64,000 nucleotides of DNA, taken from contig NZ_CP011545.1 in NCBI RefSeq assembly GCF_001021045.1, forward strand, positions 1,922,001 through 1,986,000, written 5' to 3'. The translations under genes were made by a program, and so were the position numbers. Shown piece after piece: positions 61,395 through 64,000 of this stretch. The notes beneath the pieces are model-generated. The model made no database searches. It had not been told where the DNA came from and saw nothing but the letters and a program-made list of their open reading frames with translations. Position 1 is the stretch's first letter, and every line of letters starts with the position of its first letter. Origin of the DNA: Corynebacterium testudinoris. GTDB lineage: Bacteria; Actinomycetota; Actinomycetes; Mycobacteriales; Mycobacteriaceae.

Positions 61395-63539
61395 GTGACT
61401 AACCAGGATGTGTTGAGAGAACTTGCCGACGCCCACGGCGTCGCCACGCACTACACCGCCAGCGACGGTGAAGGGATCACGGTGTCCGACGACACCCTGC
61501 TCAAAACCCTCCGTGCCCTCGACGTCAAGCTGTCCGAACACCCCGATGACGCAGAGCTGCATGAGGCCCTGGCCGCCTTCCGCCTCGCGGAGGCCACCCG
61601 ACCCCTGCCGCCGAGCATCGTGACCTCGGAAGGCAACGCCGTAGCCTTCCCGGTCCACGTCCATGACGGCGCCCCCGCCGAGGTGCTTATCATCTTGGAG
61701 GATGGTACGTCGCGGGAGGCCACCCAGGAAGAGAACTGGACGCCCCCGACCACCGATAACGACGGCGTCACCTGGGGCGAAGCCACCTTCCGCATCCCCG
61801 CCGATCTGCCGCTCGGCTGGCACCGCCTGCAACTGAAATCGAACGACCTCTTCAAAGAGTGCGCCCTCGTCATCACCCCCGCCCGGTTGTCCACTACCGA
61901 TTCCTACGTCGACCAGCCCACCACGGGGGTCATGGCGCAGATGTACTCGGTGCGTTCCCGGGAATCCTGGGGCATCGGCGATTTCCACGACATGGGTCAG
62001 CTCGCCGAAATTCTGGCCACCGAGGCCGGCGCCGACTACCTCCTGGTCAACCCCATGCACGCCGGAGAGCCCTTCCCCCCGGTGGAGGACTCCCCGTACC
62101 TGCCGACGACGCGCCGTTTCATCAACCCCATTTACTTGCGCATCGAGGACGTCCCCGAGCTGGCCAACCTGGATGAAGACACCCGCGCCGACATCACCGA
62201 GCTGGCCACCGAGTTGCGCGCCGACAACCGATCCGGGGAGATCATTGACCGCAACCCGGTCTTCCAAGCCAAGCTCGATGTCCTGCGGGAGATCCATCAC
62301 CTGCCCCGCACGCCGGAGCGCACCGAGGAGTTCCTCGCCTACGTCGACCGCGAAGGCGGCGGCCTCATCGACTTCGCTACCTGGTGCGCCCAGCGAGAAT
62401 ACGAGCTCATTCACAACAAGGCCGCACATTCGATCGCCCCGGCAGAAGACGAATTGGTCAGCTTCTACATGTGGTTGCAGTTCCTCTGCGATGAGCAGCT
62501 CGCCGCCGCCCAGGCTCGGGCGAAGGCCGCCGGCATGAAGATTGGCATCATGGCTGATCTCGCGGTGGGTGTGCACCCGGGCGGGGCGGATGCCCACAAC
62601 CTCGCCGAGTACCTCGCCCCGGACGCCTCCGTGGGAGCCCCGCCGGATGGCTACAACCAGCATGGTCAGGATTGGTCCCAGCCGCCCTGGGATCCGCGCA
62701 AGCTCGCTGAAGCCGGCTACCAGCCGTGGCGTGACCTTCTGGCTACGGTGCTTCGCCATTCCGGCGGCATCCGCGTCGATCACATCCTTGGGCTGTTCCG
62801 TCTCTATTGGATCCCGCGCATGCAGTCCCCCACGACGGGCACCTACGTGCGTTTTGATCACAAAGCCCTCGTCGGCATCCTCGCCCTGGAGGCTGAGCGC
62901 GCCGGGGCCGTAGTCATCGGCGAGGACCTGGGCACGTTCGAGCCGTGGATTCAGGACGTCTTGGCCGCGAAGGGCATCATGGGCACCTCCGTGCTGTGGT
63001 TCGAAGGCTCCCCCACAGTTAAGGGCCCCCGCCTCCAGAGCGAGTACCGGCAGCTGGCGCTGAGCTCCGTGACCACGCACGATCTCCCGCCGACGGCCGG
63101 CTACCTCGCCGGCGAGCACATCACGCTGCGAGAGGAACTCGGACTTTTCACCCGGGACGCCGCCGACGAGGACTCCGATGACCTCGAGTGGCAGGCAGAA
63201 GTCCTCGATCGAGTCCGCGAGACCGGCTCATTCGACGGAACCGAGCTGGCCGAGGTGGAATTCGTTGGACTCAAGCGACACGAGCGTGGCGACGTCGCCG
63301 AACTCATCGCCGGCCTCCACCGCTTCATGGCGGGCACTCCCTCCGCCCTGACCTGCGTGTCATTGGTGGACATGGTCGGCGACGTCCGCGCGCAAAATCA
63401 GCCGGGAACAACCCGCGACCAGTACCCCAACTGGTGCATCCCCCTGTGCGATATCAACGGCACCCCCGTGCTCATTGAGGATCTGGCGGGCAACGCGATG
63501 TTCCAGGACATCGCCGCATCAGCCCACCGGGCACCCTAG
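61395..63539 (+). CDS. malQ: 4-alpha-glucanotransferase
   Basis: 714 residues. GH77 amylomaltase acting on maltodextrins. Landmarks: MYSVRSRESWGIGDFHDMGQLAEI, YLLVNPMHAGEPFPPVEDSPYLP, GIMADLAVGVHPGGADAHNLAEY, IRVDHILGLFRLYWIP (catalytic Asp), VVIGEDLGTFEPWI (acid/base Glu) and VTTHDLPPTAGYL (His-Asp pair). The N-terminal about 150 residues are the extra domain of actinobacterial MalQ. GTG 61395 with AGGA upstream was chosen over ATG 61365. Divergent from fadD15; the 234-base gap holds no gene. Confidence 0.94.
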   Translation: MTNQDVLRELADAHGVATHYTASDGEGITVSDDTLLKTLRALDVKLSEHPDDAELHEALAAFRLAEATRPLPPSIVTSEGNAVAFPVHVHDGAPAEVLIILEDGTSREATQEENWTPPTTDNDGVTWGEATFRIPADLPLGWHRLQLKSNDLFKECALVITPARLSTTDSYVDQPTTGVMAQMYSVRSRESWGIGDFHDMGQLAEILATEAGADYLLVNPMHAGEPFPPVEDSPYLPTTRRFINPIYLRIEDVPELANLDEDTRADITELATELRADNRSGEIIDRNPVFQAKLDVLREIHHLPRTPERTEEFLAYVDREGGGLIDFATWCAQREYELIHNKAAHSIAPAEDELVSFYMWLQFLCDEQLAAAQARAKAAGMKIGIMADLAVGVHPGGADAHNLAEYLAPDASVGAPPDGYNQHGQDWSQPPWDPRKLAEAGYQPWRDLLATVLRHSGGIRVDHILGLFRLYWIPRMQSPTTGTYVRFDHKALVGILALEAERAGAVVIGEDLGTFEPWIQDVLAAKGIMGTSVLWFEGSPTVKGPRLQSEYRQLALSSVTTHDLPPTAGYLAGEHITLREELGLFTRDAADEDSDDLEWQAEVLDRVRETGSFDGTELAEVEFVGLKRHERGDVAELIAGLHRFMAGTPSALTCVSLVDMVGDVRAQNQPGTTRDQYPNWCIPLCDINGTPVLIEDLAGNAMFQDIAASAHRAP

Positions 63540-63676
63540 ATCAGGGTAATCAGCCAGGCCACCAGCACGATCGCCAGCAGGATCCACAGCGACTGAGTAA
63601 CCCGCGACTGCGGGTACTTGCGCTTGGCTTTGGGCAGCTTCTGGTCCTGCTTGCGGAGTTCCTCGGGATTGGCCAT
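63536..63676 (-). CDS. Small membrane protein, 46 residues
   Basis: MANPEELRKQDQKLPKAKRK followed by YPQSRVTQSLWILLAIVLVA and WLITLI: a basic N-terminus and one C-terminal helix, a typical tiny tail-anchored protein. Third-position G/C use is consistent with coding. Its stop overlaps the malQ stop (convergent). Function unknown. Confidence 0.65.
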   Translation of the reverse strand: MANPEELRKQDQKLPKAKRKYPQSRVTQSLWILLAIVLVAWLITLI

Positions 63677-63687
63677 GGTTGGTCAGT

Positions 63688-63879
63688 CTACTCGCCGCGA
63701 CGCCGAAGGGAATTGAGCGCCCGCGTTCCCCATGCGGCGCCCTGATCGACCACGCGCAGCAGCAACATGGCGCCCGCGATGGCGAGCGGCACGACGACGA
63801 CCATGACCAGTGGAATCTGCAACCACAGGGGTGCGGAAACCACTACTTCGGCGCTGCGGTCGAGGACGTCGTCAAGCAT
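63688..63879 (-). CDS. Small membrane protein, 63 residues
   Basis: MLDDVLDRSAEVVVSAP, then a single long hydrophobic helix (LWLQIPLVMVVVVPLAIAGAM) and a basic tail (TRALNSLRRRGE). Lies nine bases after the M3 peptidase stop and 11 before the 46-residue gene, in one minus-strand run. Function unknown. Confidence 0.75.
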   Translation of the reverse strand: MLDDVLDRSAEVVVSAPLWLQIPLVMVVVVPLAIAGAMLLLRVVDQGAAWGTRALNSLRRRGE

Positions 63880-63888
63880 GGGACTAAT

Positions 63889-64000
63889 CTAGCGCACGTC
63901 AGAACCGGCGAGCCCGCGGCGGCGCAGCAGTGGCGCGACATCCTTATCGCGGCCACGAAGTTGCCGGAAAGCATCGCCGTAGTCGAGGGTCGCGCCGCGG
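63889..64000 (-). CDS. M3 family peptidase (Dcp/oligopeptidase type), C-terminal end only
   Basis: The last 37 codons are in the window: ATLDYGDAFRQLRGRDKDVA followed by PLLRRRGLAGSDVR. The GATLDYGDAFxxLRGRDKDxxPLLRRRGL ending is that of peptidyl-dipeptidase Dcp-type M3 metallopeptidases. The catalytic HExxH lies outside the window. Confidence 0.8.
   Translation of the reverse strand, partial: RGATLDYGDAFRQLRGRDKDVAPLLRRRGLAGSDVR

Noticed and set aside
59286..63119. Long frames antisense to the acyl-CoA ligase and malQ
   Set aside because: Both opposite strands carry complete, motif-bearing genes.

Overview
The window is a piece of a high-GC actinobacterial chromosome, and gene content and order point to the genus Corynebacterium. 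Genus-typical neighbourhoods are glnE-glnA2, an AceE-type (homodimeric) pyruvate dehydrogenase E1 next to a DUF3052 gene, acpM-nagD, dnaG near dgt, glyS divergent from a znr-zur pair, and a long hrcA-dnaJ2-rsmE-phoH-ybeY-corC-pdxY-era-recO-uppS block. Species cannot be named from sequence alone. No prophage, insertion sequence, CRISPR array or rRNA operon was seen.

Layout. 1-7.2 kb: the glnE (cut by the window start) and glnA2 nitrogen genes, a DUF2786 protein and a CYTH-CHAD protein with an acidic insert. 7.3-13.6 kb: a degenerate galactokinase-like gene, an RNB ribonuclease, RNase P RNA, and an RNase HI/phosphatase fusion with zinc-ribbon and Nif3 partners. 13.6-16.8 kb: HAD phosphatase, low-molecular-weight tyrosine phosphatase, SURF1 and two hypothetical genes. 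17-20.8 kb: tRNA-Val, DUF3052 and aceE. 20.8-29.6 kb: small hydrolases, acpM, nagD, a nucleoside hydrolase, an acetyltransferase, an ArsR-SRPBCC pair and an oxidoreductase. 29.9-30.3 kb: tRNA-Met and tRNA-Asn. 30.3-42.7 kb: YwiC-like, dnaG, a secreted barnase-like RNase, a membrane-anchored toxin-like protein, dgt, a TPM-domain protein and glyS. 42.8-45.1 kb: zinc/iron genes. 45.1-55.6 kb: the large minus-strand block of RNA maturation, DNA repair and chaperone genes. 56.3-59.3 kb: a membrane-anchored hypothetical cluster. 59.3-64 kb: an acyl-CoA ligase, malQ, two tiny membrane proteins and the end of an M3 peptidase.

The most unusual items are these. (1) A protein at 34246-35997 combines a membrane anchor, seven calcium-binding TSP3 repeats, a hydrophobic pretoxin-like segment and a C-terminal nuclease-like domain carrying D-x8-E-x-K, with no recognisable immunity gene; it looks like an orphan polymorphic toxin. 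(2) era has no ATG, GTG or TTG before its P-loop, and the only well-placed initiation codon is ATC. (3) An 11-mer, GCKTATCGACG, occurs 15 times on both strands, far above chance. (4) A 22-codon cysteine-rich reading frame lies in the leader of the znr-zur genes. (5) DnaG has lost three of its four zinc ligands. (6) A 74-bp inverted-repeat element is present in two copies.

Many start codons were moved from the longest open frame to an internal start on the basis of ribosome-binding sites and family length; these choices are stated per gene.
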